From positions 6,200,001-6,264,000 of the forward strand of contig JAHRBC010000003.1 in the NCBI GenBank assembly GCA_022702545.1: a stretch of DNA of 64,000 bases, read 5' to 3'. The notes beneath the pieces were generated by a model, which saw only the letters and a program-made list of their open reading frames with translations, searched no databases and was not told the origin of the DNA. This DNA is from Phycomyces nitens. Lineage: Eukaryota; Mucoromycota; Mucoromycetes; Mucorales; Phycomycetaceae. Positions 13,394-27,600 of the stretch are shown here, piece by piece (the first letter of the stretch is position 1; every line of letters begins with the position of its first letter). A program made the position numbers and the translations under genes.

Positions 13394-14565
13394 ATGAACA
13401 CAGCTAAACAACAAACAAAGAAGATCCCCAGACCCATGAACTGTTTCTTGGCTTTCAGACTCGAGAAACAGGGCGAAATCCTTGTACGTTGCCCTGGAGC
13501 CAACCATCGTGACATTTCGAAAATCATTGCCAAGTGGTGGAAGGAAACTCCAGAGCATGAAAAAGAACCTTATCGCGAGAAAGCTCGTCTTTCAAAGATT
13601 GAACATGCCAAGTTGTAAGCATTATGCTCTTGATATATTCTATACAGATTTCCTAAAACAATATTCCTAGGCATCCTGGCTACAAATACTCCCCCAACAA
13701 GAGACCTGGACATAAGCCTAGAAAATATGTCAGACGAGTCAAGGATACCTTTACTTCTCGTTCAGCCGAAAACAACCGCCTGATGAAATTGCTCTACACT
13801 GACCCAAAGATGTTTGAAAAGGAGACCATCATAGACCAAAGCTCTCCCTTTGCAACCAATGTTAACAATGTTAAGCAAGAGATTCGTCAATATTCTTTCC
13901 CTGCTTGTCAAATTGCCGAAAGACCTGCTTGTCGAATTGCTGAAAGACCTGCTTGTGAAGTATCGAACCAGGCTCAATATAATAATCAACTTGGATTCCA
14001 AAATCCAAGTGAGCCTCTTCAAGTGCCCAACTACTCGTTTACTTCTATCAGTAAAGATGCCCTGGACCAAGCCCACAACAGCTTTGTAAAAGATGAGACA
14101 TTTACTCAATCCTCTGGCTTTTTGGACTGTTCGATTCCAACACCCTTTTATCAAAACCTCTTCATTCCTACACAGCCAGAAGAATACTTTTACATGGTTC
14201 CTTTCCACCAGCAAGCACAGGAATTTTCTCCCCTGGAACCTCCTACAACCACACCTGTGTACAGTGACAATTCACCTTCGAGTGGATCAAGTGTTTGCTT
14301 CAGTCCTCTTGAGTATACCAACAGTCCCCCGATTCCGGCCTGTGACTATCCACCTGTCTTGGACCAATATGCATTCTGGCCCATGTTGGATTCCGAGTAT
14401 TCTCCCAACTACCTGACCTATTCATTTTCGAATGATCAGATTGCAACAGAAGCTTACATTGACCCAAGTCTCCTCACGATGCCCTCAGCCCCACCCAGAG
14501 ACCTCTCCTATGTGAGCAACCAAGACTTTGACAATGTCTTCTCCTCAGCTATGTTTCCTTTCTAA
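13394..14565 (+). CDS. HMG-box transcription factor (Ste11/MAT type)
   Basis: Two exons, 13394-13614 and 13671-14565; the 56-base intron splits a leucine codon, and joining gives about 371 residues. The HMG box spans about residues 11-85: it opens with IPRPMNCFLAFRLEKQ, contains NHRDISKIIAKWWKE, and ends HPGYKYSPNKRPGHKPRK, the LHPxYKYxPxK tail seen in Ste11 and MAT/Sex HMG proteins. Such proteins bind AT-rich DNA and control mating or sexual development. The rest is Ser/Pro/Gln/Tyr-rich, fitting an activation region. Residues about 145-165 carry an 8-residue repeat (IAERPAC with R or Q). The neighbours are HPRT (convergent) and DNA-PKcs, not the transporter and RNA helicase that flank known Mucorales sex loci, so a sex-determining role is unproven. 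Confidence 0.9.
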
Positions 14566-15774
14566 ACAACCAGACCAATTGTTACAATGCAATCGATAAT
14601 TCTGCCAGACACAGCAACCCCAACATCCAAACACCCACCCATACAACCATAGAACCATACATACATACATTTTACAACAACACACACTACACTATATTTC
14701 ACTGCACTACATAACGCACCTTTATAACTCATAAGCATTAATATTTCATCAAACTTACTATTTACTTTCTAGATATTTATTTTTCTGTATTTTGTTTTCA
14801 ATCAACTCATAGATCCACATTCTATACCTACCTTCTTCTTTATTTATTTATTCATTTATTTATTCGCATCACACTAAATCATTGCCGAGCAACTCATGAA
14901 CAACATGCCTTAGAATCATCATTTTAAAATAAATTTCATTCACATTACATCCTAAACATTTATTCTTTGTATGCTTATTAAACTGTCAATATTGAACTTT
15001 TATATTCATTAAACATTACAAATCGCCGGTCAGTGAATGTGGCACTGATGATATATTATAGTCCGCGTATGTTCATCTGGTTGGCTGTATTATACTTTCA
15101 GAATATACCGCAATAAATAAACTGAATGTAAAATGATCTATTTACCCGTTTATACCCTTGGTACTATCTCTATCATTCTTGTAGACATGAACTTTAAACC
15201 TCTATATTTTCCGTGGTTTTTGAGCGAGTCTTGGCCTAGGCGTCAGAGCTCTAATTTCCTAAAGCTAAAGGTGATCATCGACATGTTCAAACCCACTCTT
15301 ATTGCCGCTGGGATTATGGACTGTCTATACCAAACATTTCATAATTAAGACTAATAGTCCAATTCCTATGACAAAGACTCACGAATGAAATGAAAAAAAA
15401 GAAGTATGTCTTTTCCCTGTGAACCCTTGAAATGTAACAGGATGGTTGACACCATCGGTGTACAAATTAATTAATTATTAGATAACCTTTTGATGATAAA
15501 GATTATTCAGCTTCAAGGTACTCTTGACATTCTATATTTTTCTTTTATCCCTAAACACCGCAATTCAAGCCATTTTGTATCGGTTCTATTTTGTCAACCC
15601 AAGGTGCATGAAAATATATAAAAGATTGTTATATATTGGGCTCTAGTGAGCATTTTCAGACATGGCCATAGAGAGGCAAACACTATTGTATATATATATA
15701 TATTCAATAAGACCCTTTCTTTTTTCTCTGTTTGAGGATGCAGTTATTTATTCATAAATTTACTAAGATCTTGT
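14566..15774. other. Intergenic region between convergent HMG-box and HPRT genes
   Basis: This 1.2 kb holds the 3' flanks of both genes. The first 300 bases are C/A-rich and T-poor on the plus strand, as in many fungal 3' UTRs. AATAAA-like motifs occur near 14930 and 15112 (plus). A short open frame at 15133-15348 has no recognisable features and is not called. Confidence 0.5.
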
Positions 15775-16731
15775 TTATACAGCGTATGCACTCTTGCCAT
15801 GTTCCTGTAGAGATAACGATAGATAAGCAAAAAAAAAATACACGTCACAATAGAGATGAATGATAACTTACACTGATGACACAGATATGGTCAAGATCAC
15901 GGAAATATTCGTTGTAATCAAGAGCATAGCCAACGACAAATTCATCAGGGATAGCGAAACCAACGTAGTCGGGGATATAACCGTTGCTCTTGGGGGTCTT
16001 CTTTACCAACAGACTGGTTACCTTTACGGACTTGGGCTGGTACTGGTTGAGTCTCTCGAGCAACTTGACCATGGTAGCACCAGTATCAATGATATCCTCG
16101 ACAATCAAAAGGTTCTTTTTCATAAAATAATAAAACCATTAGTCCTCGTTGGGTAGAGAGTAAGCGATCCCTTTGTGTATTCACCTTTCCCTCAAATTCA
16201 CGGCACTCATTCTCGGTGAGAGAGATGGTCACGCCTTCAGATTGGTCGTTTCTGTAAGACTTTACACGGATGAACTCGAGGCTCAAAGGAACACTAGTTC
16301 CAGCCTTGGTGGTAAGCTTCTTGATGCTGTTGACAAGGTCGGCAAAGTACTGGTGGCCACCCTTCAATATACAGCACACAACTGATCCCATCAAATCATT
16401 AAAGAAAGAGAAAAAAAAGACTATTAATGCCTAGAATGAAACCCTGACACTCAAAAACATACCCAAAGGACCAGTGGCCTCATCGACAATCATACGAGCA
16501 AGCTTATCTACTCTGTCCTAATCAACCCCAGCATAAGCACCCAGCCCTAATATATGCCTTCTTTTTTTCTCATTGAGTTTTTATCTAACAACTCATTACC
16601 ATGATCACACCATGGGGAATAAGAATACTAGAAACATCCTTCTCATAATGGGTAGGAATGACAAAATGGTCGAGGGAGTAATGGTTCTTCTCGACGGTAA
16701 CGTCAATCCACTTTGAGGGTTCCATAGGCAT
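15775..16731 (-). CDS. hprt: Hypoxanthine-guanine phosphoribosyltransferase
   Basis: Purine salvage enzyme, joining hypoxanthine or guanine to PRPP to give IMP or GMP in the cytosol. Five exons on the minus strand (16600-16731, 16463-16517, 16185-16381, 15872-16114, 15775-15804) join in frame to 218 residues, the usual eukaryotic HPRT length. Visible landmarks are the substrate-pocket segment [16 protein letters not shown], the active-site flap region LEFIRVKSY, the PRPP-binding loop [14 protein letters not shown] with its acidic pair, the purine-contact segment [20 protein letters not shown], and the ending HICVIS plus a final 9-residue exon. The first ATG is chosen; a second one lies two codons downstream. 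It is convergent with the HMG-box gene and divergent from DNA-PKcs. No defect is seen. Confidence 0.95.
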
Positions 16732-18649
16732 GCTGTATATATGTCGAACTCAGCGAGCAAGAAGAAAAAGAAAAAGAAAAAATTTGCGAGGGCATGTTGG
16801 CTTTTGGTAGCGATTTTTGGCTGTGACTTGTCATTCGTTTTTTGAAACCGTTGCTATAGCTCCCCTGTTTTTTATGTTTTATGGAAAAAAGAAATAAATT
16901 ATTATCGATTTTTTAATAATAGTGCCAATTGGTTTCTAACCCAACCGCACAGTCGAAGAGGCTTCTTTACAGCAAATCTTGCAATTAAGTCTACAGACTC
17001 CCAGCTTATATAGCCATGTAATAAAGGGGTAAATCGCTTTTTACCATGGTTGTCTTTTAGCTCTCCCCACCTCATCTTCTGTGTTCATAAACTTTACTTT
17101 GTAATGGAGTTTCATTTGATAAAGTATTCATTTTTAGCTTTTAGTATAATAAATAGCTTAAATTTGTACCCACCAGTGGCTCTCTTGGATTAGGGAAAAA
17201 CAATGCATGGCCATGACTATAGGATTTGTACCTATTGAATGTGAAAAAGTAGTATGTTGGGTGAATGGTATGGCTTGGAATCAAATATTTCAGTGTCGAC
17301 AATGATCGACTCTTTTTTTTCAATCTAGGGTTATACTCAATTTCAATTATCTTTTATTTCCAGGCTATAATTTACCTTTTTATTCCATTTTGTTTCCCTT
17401 TGTCCTTTTGGCTTCTTAAACTTGAGCAATAAATAGAAAATATTCCAAAATGCCACTGAAAAAGAAATTTTAAATCTTTAGACTGGTGCTTATAATTTGG
17501 CCATACGCCAGAAAGTTGGGCTCAGACAAGGATGGAATAGAAAGAATGGAAAATGACAGTGATAAGATTCTCAAGACATGACCAAGTCAATTATGGGCAA
17601 ATGGTAATGGCAAGTATCACCTTGGTTGGATAAAGCTTGTGTTCATTGAGGCAAAATAATGATTTAGTAGTGTATTTGGAAGATTTTGAGTTAAAGTAAC
17701 ATTGCAACATCACAAGGCATGTCACAAAGTAAGAGGTCTTTTTGACTCTGAATTCTCAAAGAGTCTTTTATTTTACTTTGCTTTTAATCAATTGAAAACA
17801 TGCAAAACTGCTAAATTACCATGTGCACTAATCATACCAGTATACAGAACTAGTAAGGTCCAGAAAGAATCAATAAAGATGGAGAGCAATTAGTGGTTGG
17901 TATATTGATAGCCCTTGAAATGACGCTAAACATTGCTCATTGGTTAAAACCACCCGAGTTTTCAAGGAAGTCATAGATCCCAAGAAGCATATGGATTGGT
18001 GTACTATAAAGGTGCTTGCCCTGTGCCTGATAATAAGATAAATCTAAAAAAAGATGGTTATCGATTATCGGAGGATTTTTTTTTATTATCTCGCTTTAAA
18101 TAAAAAAAAGGGTGATATTCCATGATAAATCTACAAGGTTTCCACCACTATAGCTTTCGGCACCCCATATTCAAACCCAAGAGCCTTTTACCGTTGGTGT
18201 TGCACAGGATTTGGTAATAATGAGCGTAGATTTGGCTAATCTTTCCAGTATATTCTGTGAATACTCTTGCCTTTGTCCATAGACTGGGATTTCTAAAGGC
18301 AATCTAGAGGCCAAAAGACAAAGCTTTGAACCAATGTTCAGAATTGATCTGGTGTAAAGCGATAACATTCTATCATAAAGCATGGCTGAACCAGACGGGC
18401 TTCTTTATAGGCCTAGAGGCATACAATTAAACAAAGTATTATTAGACTATATAATTGAACTTGGTATTTATCATTGGAGAAATATCGGGCTTGCTAAACC
18501 CAAGCATAATACATGCACTGCTATATCTGCGTAAATCTCCTGTTATTAAGCTGTACATCCGCAAACTAGAGTTAAGCCACATTTATTACTCAAATATACA
18601 CCTTCGTTTGTGTCCGACTTCTCATTTGTTTTCCCATACATCACTTGCA
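16732..18649. other. 1.9 kb divergent intergenic region
   Basis: This lies between the HPRT start and the DNA-PKcs start and must contain both promoters. It is AT-rich, with A/G-rich tracts just upstream of the HPRT ATG (16760-16790). Open frames at 17702-17893 and 18171-18383 are short and show no domain, so I call no gene here. Confidence 0.5.
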
Positions 18650-21600
18650 ATGTCGCAATTGCTAAGAATTGAGGATTTGTTGCAGGAACTCAATGAATGT
18701 AGAAAAGAGATATTATTGAACCCATCTCAAGTTCCCAGAACTTCGCGTACGTCTGACCCAGAAGCATTAGCAGCTGGCATAGCTGTTCTGGCCATGTCTG
18801 AAGTACCAGACAATGAACTTGGTAATGTCTTATCTTGCGATTAGGAATCCTCTGTATATTTAAACAGGTAGTGTTTATTGCGAACAAATTCACCAGATAC
18901 CCTTCCTCCTGTTCTATTCCATCCTGAATACGGAATTATTCGTATTATGAACGTTGACGGGAAAGATCACAAGCAAGACTTCTTAAAGGCTCAACTAACC
19001 CTTCTAAACTTCTTGGTATCTTTTATACCAAAAGCTGGATCGGTATTACAGCCTTATTGTGTATCAATCAAAGTTAGTCTCATCACCCATTCTCATATAC
19101 CTCTTCTAATTTTTATCCAAAAATAACAAACGACAGAACTGTTGTGTAAGATTGTCCTTTACGAAATCGGCTCGTGTGCGAAATGCTGCGATTAATGTGA
19201 TTTCAGCATTGATAAATGTTAAGAAAAATAAACTGGACATTTCCGTCTTAGACTGCAAAGATCTTTATGAACAGTAAGGCTCTTTGTTTTCGATTGATAG
19301 TCAACCAGGCCAATTAATTCTTTATTTAATATAGCTTTGCCAAAGAGTTTACGCTCTCTGATAGTCGTGTTCCTCTATCGACAAAGGGGGCCATTATCAT
19401 ATTGCTAGGCCAAATATCAAGGTTCTGTCCAGATGCAACTGATAAAGAAAAGGCTCAGGAATACCTGGGTTGGTGTATTTACGACTTGGATCATCAGCTT
19501 TTCCAACAAGATATAGCAAACAACCAATACGTTGCCGATGTACTCAAAGGATTGACTTTTTTCATCTCAAGCCCATTGTATCCTTCAGTTTCTGGTAATG
19601 TACTTCGTGTACGACATCCTAATCAAAATCTACATAATTAAAAATCGAAATTATACAATGGTACAGACTTTCTTGATAAGGAGAAATTATACAAGGCTGT
19701 CCTGGCATTGTTGAATATGCCTCAAGACTTGTCTCGTTATGCTTCTCCTAGAGGTAAAATTGAACCCATATGGCTAACATGGTTGCTTACTCCGTTGTCA
19801 ATTTAGCTGTGCTCCAATTGATTGAACAACATATGGATTTGTTTGGAGAATTCTTGGTTAAAGACAGTAAATTGATCTATAATTATCTTGCCGCACTTGG
19901 CAACAACGCAAATAAAGAAATATCTCTGTCGGCTTACCGGGCCATGGAATCTTTTTTGGAGCAGGTAATACATGTCCTAAAATAGCCACCGTTTTTTGTC
20001 TCAATTCAGTTTTAACCGCTGTTTGCTATATAGGTCTCTGCAAGTTTGGCAAACAGTGCAACGGGGTCAAAGGAGGATCACGAAGTTATCAAGGTTGGTT
20101 ATCCCCATATACAGCCATCAATTAATCAAAACCAACCTCTGCTCGATAGTTTCTTCTTGATAAGCTATTCAAAACCATAGATGAAAAGCAAACCGTGACA
20201 TGGTTTACTGGCCTATCGATGATTATTCGTAGTATTGGGTACTTTGCAAAAGCGTGCACAATATATATGAGCCCAAAAGAAGTCAAGGATTTATATGACA
20301 CCCTGATTGAAAAGAGCGGATGGTTTTACTCAGAGTAAGTGTATAATGATCCAAAGCCATTTAAAATAACCAAAATTATCTAGTGAGAATACGTACAAAG
20401 CACGCCTTATTAGATATATTCCGGCCATTGTCCAGACATTATGTCGGTTTTCTCATGAAATGGAAGTTATACCAGACTCTATCATGTCGACCATCACAAA
20501 ATTGATGAATTTGTATATTGTCAATTATACTCGCCAATACTACACATACCGAGGGTCTGGAAAAGTTGCCACACAGGACCTTTTGTGGATGCTATACGAA
20601 AAAGGAGAAGGAACACTAAAGAGATTCGTGGAAAAGTTTTGTATGTTACTTTACGAGTTTTATATCCTCTACTTACATCTGAATAACCTACCATAGTCTA
20701 CAATGCAATGATCTGCACATCTAGCAACAAGTACACACTCCAGGAATATAATGCCGCCTATCTCATCTTTTATGGATTCTGGAGAGCTATCCTTAACCAG
20801 GAAGAGAGAGAAGAAAAGTTTAGTCGTGTGGATGAAGCAAGACGCAAGCAGTTTGCTGATATACTTTATGACGAATTTCTAAACACCTTTCTGAGACTTG
20901 TAAAGTCATTTAATCTGGAAGTACGAAAGATTGACAATGTTGACAAGAATGTTCAAGAACTAGAAGATGACCAAGTCATTACTCCCACCTTGAATTCATT
21001 GGTCCCAGTAAATGAAGAGGATTTTGTCCTGTTCCAAAATCTAGTCGACTTTTGGTGTTATCTGATGCCACACCTCAATAACGAGCGAATGCGTAGTTGT
21101 ATTTATATTGTTGAAACAAATCTAATATCACTTAGTGAGAGAAATCCACTGGTTAGCGGTATATACAAGATGATTGCTACCGTACTAAGTACGACAGAGA
21201 AACTCGGAATATTCCATGGGTACAAGGAAGTTTATATGAAAGAACAGCAAGAAAGATCAGATATTATATTCATGTCTACCGAGACACAGGTAAGCTTATT
21301 AGTTATTCAAGAGTAAACCTAGTAAGTAGTCTGACTAAAAGTATATTTCCTCAATTTTTTTTTGATAGACGTATACGTATAGTGCTTTTGTGGACCTGCG
21401 CAGATACCTGAAAGAGGTGTGGCATAGACTTTACCAATATAAAGATGAACTACTGGCTTCTTGCCTAAGATTAGTTCTGGCATGTCCTCGGGATTTCTTT
21501 GAAATATTTGAACTTGTGTCTCCTATGCAAACAGCATTACGCATTGGTTTATCTTATAACCCGTTGGCAACTATTGCTATGGATGCTTTTGAAAAGCTAT

Positions 21601-24600
21601 TTGAATCTGGAACAGAGATTTCGGAAGACTTGGCTCACGTATCTGCATTGCTACCCATCATAAACGAATATCTCATGCTCGACCTCCGGGAAAAACACGA
21701 CATGAATCTCAAGAAAAGACGCTACAAATCTGTAAATATAGCAACACGAGAAACTCTGGAAAAGAATCAAGATCGTTTGCTGCCCGAGTTTCGTAAGCCG
21801 TGGTCCGATTATGAAATATTGCAAGATACACAGCTACGAATGCTACGTTCATTGGGTAGACTAGGTGGACTTAACAAACTCATGTTGACCCCCCAAGGAC
21901 CTGGAGACAGTAACAGAATTGGTCACAAAAGCCACTCTAGCCTAAATGACCAAGAGATTGTGAGAGATACAACTATCAGTCACTTGCTAGCATGGGATTC
22001 AAACAGAAATCTTAAGCTTTGTATACCGTTTCCAAATGCAAATATTGAACTCACCCTAGGTAAAAAGATACAAAAGGAACTGGGATTATAGGAATACAAG
22101 AAGCTTACTAATCTTTATGACCAGATGAACTTTTGCCAAGAATCTGTGAGCTTGCTGAGCTTTCTCCAGATAGGCAGATAAAAATTGCCGCCTGTGAGCT
22201 GCTACATGGCATTGTCCTGGTTATTGTGGGTAAAAGCGCATTTGCTCAAAAAGGCCGGCAGCAAAAAGACCAATCCCAATATCATAAGATATACACCCGA
22301 ATATTCCCTGTTATTCTCAGACTTGCAATAGACTCTGACCAAATTTCAAGAGCCATGTTTAGAGCTCTGATATCTCAATTGATCCATTGGCTGACAGATA
22401 CTTCCCAGAGTGATAATCCAGAAACAATTACTCTCTTGCAGGTCTGCATAGACGCAGCTTGTAGTACAAATGCTGGTCTTTGCGATTATGGTGCAGACTG
22501 TTTATATGAATTCGCCAAAGCATCTTCTCAGAAAATTGGCCAACATTCAAAAGAAGTCCCAATGAATATCAAATCTCTGCTTAACCGTCTGCACGCATTG
22601 GCATCTCACCCGAGTCCGACCAAAAGACTCGCTGCAGCATTGATATTTAATCGAATTTATCCACTTTTCCAAGAGGAATATGATCTTGTGAATGAATATA
22701 CACTAGAGCTGTTTGGAAGATTTATGCTTAGTTTGCGACTGGCAGAAGATGATCATCCCTCGATTGGTAATATCAGCCTATATATACGTAAAACGGGATT
22801 ATTTCACTGACATTTGTGCTCATTTAGGTACTCAGGAGCAAGCAAAGATTGCGATTAACAATATCAAGAACACCTTGAGAAAGCACTTGGCCATGTTTTT
22901 GAATGAATCTACCGTCAGAAGACCATTTGTTACTTCTGAACGTACCGATCTTGCGTATGTTGTCGAATGGAGTTTTAAAGAATCAGCACAACCACAGAAA
23001 GAATATTCAAATGCTTGCATGGAGTTCTTTGACCAGTTTGTCACACTTTCTTCAGGTTTGTTTTCATACACTCTGTATAACATAATGTCTAATATCTATT
23101 TTTTTAGACGTCAGCAGTGCTAGAGAATGGCTAGAAAAGCAACAGATGGAAAATAAGAGTTTCATAACGGATATTTACGAGACCTCTCGCCTCAAGAGCT
23201 CAGAAAATGTCAATAATATGCGTATATATTCATATATACTATGGATAAGGCAGTTGAATTGTGCAATGAATGGATATACATGGATTATTGAAAGAGGAAT
23301 AGCAGACAGTAAAATATTATTGCAAGACGAAACCTCAGTACTCCTCTCAAAGCTGAAATTCTTTGTTGAAAACCCTCCTTACAGAGTGATTGAAAACTGG
23401 AGGACAGAAAATTCATCAAACAGATCTAAGGTCAAAGCGCTGTATGCTTATGGAATATTCAGACTTGGCGCATTCTTACACTCGGTTGTCTATGTTGGAG
23501 GCCAAGAATCAGTCTCAATCTTAGAGGACTCTGGAGTTTTACTAAATACAGGGTTGACGAGAATGATAGCAGAGATGCTTCTTTTACCAAAAAGAATCAT
23601 TGAGCCTTTGCAGAATGAACAAGGAGGCTTCATGGGTCATGTTAATTACAAGACTATCCAATCCATGCTCAAGAGTTTATTGTTCCAGATGAAAGCAAAG
23701 GCTTCAATGAAGTTTACGTATTCTTTTGCAGCTGCAATTGCTTCTATCATACAGTCATCTGGTATCGACTTGAATGACTTGGAATTTGATCAAGGTAAGA
23801 TTTATAGCCATCCATTTAAGCCTGTGAGTATAATTAACAGAAAAAAAATAGTTTCTCTTGGTGATGTACAGCAAAAAGTCGAAGGAATCAAGATTTTACA
23901 ATTATCTGGTCTTCTTGACACTGTTTGTAAAGAATTACACAAGCGAGGCGCCAATGTAGATTCTGCTCAAGATTATTGCTGTCAACTTGTGGACAAATTT
24001 ATTGAGCTCTGTTTGACCGATGAGCCTACTTGGATTGATATTCTGGGCAATATTCTCAGAATTGCATTTAACCAAAAGGGACTTGTGGCTGCACAGGGAT
24101 CCACTCTTCTTGTGAGTACTAGACATACGTTTGGGTAGTTTGTATTATATTGACACCAGATCTTTCTAAAAGGGACTTACTGGCGTTCTGAGCCATAAGA
24201 CACATACCGAGAAATTGACAATATACCAGAAATACAGTGATTGTGTAAGAATTTGTTCCTCATGACTGATAACCCTTTTTATATTAATTTTTCTGATGGA
24301 GGATTATAGATAAACCATTGTATTCTATCAAACTTTGTCGAGTTTTCGCACATTCTGATCAGTAGGATTAACGATGAGTTTATCTGTGATGTTGTGCTTG
24401 GACTTTTCGACTACTTGAAAACCTGTCAATGTGAAAATCGGAACCTAATGAAGACTTTTCTACACAACGTAAGCTAGGGTCTTTGGATCTAAAAACGATA
24501 TCATTATACTTATTTTATTATAAAGTTGACTACAGATACGACATTTTTGAAAGACTTGTAAGTATTTACTGGATATTCACCTATATCCTTATTAGCATAC

Positions 24601-27600
24601 TAATATATTTTCTATTAGATTTTATGCATGGAAAAGCAATGCACACCTGAAAGATCTGGTTATAGTCTTTAAAAGAATCTTTGAAATATTCCCTGATATC
24701 CTGTTGACCGTAAAGAATTTGCCTATATTTGAAACATTTTGTGATGCACTTTATTGTTTCTTAAATATCAGCCAACCATTGGCCTTGAATTCAGAGGCAT
24801 TTGACATACTGCCCATGTATCTCTGCCTGGAAAGTCCAAAGGTTGACAAGGTCAGAAATCATCACTTTTGTACATCTTTTGTTCTTGTTTCCAGGATACT
24901 TATTTGTATGGATAGGTTGGTAAAAACGTCGCAGATATTCTAAAAATACGGGCTGTTTCTTCAAAAGACATAAACATGAAAACCCAAGCGTAAGTTATCT
25001 AGAGAAAATATCGGTAAATATCCACTGTAGCTATATATCCTAACTCTTGGTAGTTTCTGTGAATATATGGACGCTCTTTACAAGCTGCTTGATGACATTT
25101 CAGTTCACCACACTGATTCGCTGTTCAATATCGTCATACCGATTATTATTCAAGTCAACAATATACAATCCAAGATTATGAAGCAAAAGATCAACAGTGC
25201 TACTTCTGCAATGGCATTGAAAAACTTTGATGGTGCGACCCAGTTTTGTTTTAGGTAAAACATACTTTTTTGCGGGTAGCAATTGAAAATTAATCCAACA
25301 CTATCTCTAGCTATTTCCAAAATCCTGAACTAGAATCCGTTGCAAGGAAGAATGCACTTGATATCACAATATCCATGCTTTCGTATGCTGAGGAGAGCTA
25401 CGTTTTATCTTTTTACAAAAAAAATATTGTATATATTATGGGTACTATTGTCAAAGAAAATCCACAGGAAGAAGGTCAAGATGCCACCCGAGAAATGGAA
25501 GAAAAAGGTGGCTGTCTCCAGCTCATGAAAATATCCTTTTTTAAGAACAAGTTAAATACTGCATGTCTGCGACTAACATTTTTGCGTGTTTCTTCTTCTT
25601 CAAAGAAGAACATATTAGCCTTAACATTGAGAGTACATATTATATGAGAATTTTTCTGTAGAAAATGTCCATAGCTCTAAAAGCGAAGTTGCTATTGAAT
25701 GGGAAAAGTCTCAAAACAAAAATTCCGGAGGAAAACTAATGTCGATTGACCTTGTTCGCGCTGCAAACCGTATAAAAAGTCAAAATGTAAGTGCTAGCAT
25801 AATATTTAGCAATTGTCCTCAGTTTAATTATTTATTTATTAGAACAAAGATTGCGAAGAAAATGATTCTTTGGCCGCAAAACAGCTACTTTATCACCAAA
25901 CTGCCTACAATACCATAGCCGCCGTTTTGATGCGTACACAGACCACAGAAAGTTTCTATGTCGGATTTCTCTTTCAGGAAAAGCCCAACGAACTGTTATG
26001 GAAGAATATTATACCTATCAATCAAAAACTCTCGTTGACGGCACAACTAAGACAGTTTTTTAAGACAAAACAGTTGAAAGGATTCGAAGATTCTCCAGAT
26101 ATAACATACTCGGTACCATCATCACTTTCAAAATCTCGGTAAGTCAGTAGAATTGTCAAACCAAGTATTACGGTACTATTTATATTAAACTGTTCCTTAT
26201 TGCTTAGCCTGGCAACAGCATCTTTCTCAGAGGTAAGTTTATATAACATTTATCATTATAGTCATTGGTAAAATGTCTGATCCTTCTACAATTATATAGA
26301 TGTTCAATATAGTCCAAGGTCTCAACCAAAGCCCTACAGACTTGGATACACCTATAGAGGTTGAATATGATGATGAAAACACCCACAAAGTAGAGCTTGA
26401 TAACGTATCCACACGGTAACTTACTGTATTATAAATGAAAGCTCGGTATACAACTAACTCTGATCACATTTGTGCATATTTGCTTTACATCAGACCCTTT
26501 GAGATCGAGATGGATCAGTTCAATTTTAATCCTTGTATGGAATATCTGGTCGAGGTCATTTGGAGATTACATACCATAATCACACCTCCTTCGCAAGACA
26601 ATGACAATATGCCTATTTGGATGACTAATATGTACAATGTCTTTAATAATCGTGGTAACGTCCTTATTAACCTTTAATACACCTAATTATTTATTTATAT
26701 ACATTATATACTATATAGGGACTCACATAATGATAAGATTGACTTTTTCAAAGCTTATCATGAACTGTCCCGAAGCCTTTGAACATTATGCTACACACTG
26801 GATTGGCCCATTGATTAGATTGGTGGTTGAGGGAGAAGAGTATGGAGAGCCAATGAACTACTTTGTTAGAGTAAGTATATTATCCATGTGGTTTTCTAAT
26901 TCTATACAGTAAATATGCTAAAACAAATTTACTTTTTACTAGGATTTATGTACACTTATTGTGTTTTGGAAAGAAAAGGCCGTATTTTCTGGCTCTGAAA
27001 AAGACCGGTATACTCTGTTTATATTTTTGGTATGTTTAAGCACTATAGTTTTCCTTAAATCTTCAAAGTCTAACATTGCATCCCACTCATGTGTAGAGAT
27101 ATTTGATGAAACACACGTTTCATGAAAACATATATATTCGAAACGAAAATATCCAGATTGTTAAAAATGTTCTTGACTGCTGGAACACCCATATGATTAT
27201 TCCAACGGTATGTTTGGTATCTGATATAAAATTTGATAAAAACATCTATTAATTATTGTTGTATTGTAGAGAATAATATATGACCAGCTGTGTTATCCTG
27301 AAGAATTGAACCTGAAAATTCAAACTGGCCTTATACTTGCCCAGATTGTTCTGTCTCATAACATCAATCCATATTACTCTGGCCCTGAAGTGGACCTTGA
27401 GGGTCTTACTGAGCTCGAGTTTTACTTCAAATTGGTTGATAGTATTGGCAAGAAGTATATTTGTAATTATGGAGATGCAGCAGAGGTAATCATTTTTTTT
27501 ATTTTAGTAGAATATGTACTAACCAGTTTTATGATATTAAAAAAGGTTTCCAGTCAGGCTATCAAATACTTGCAAGAACATGGGTCCTCTATCGCAAATG

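Noticed and set aside
13394..14565. Calling the HMG-box gene sexM or sexP
   Set aside because: The flanking genes expected at Mucorales sex loci are absent, and an HMG box alone cannot separate SexM/SexP from Ste11-like regulators.
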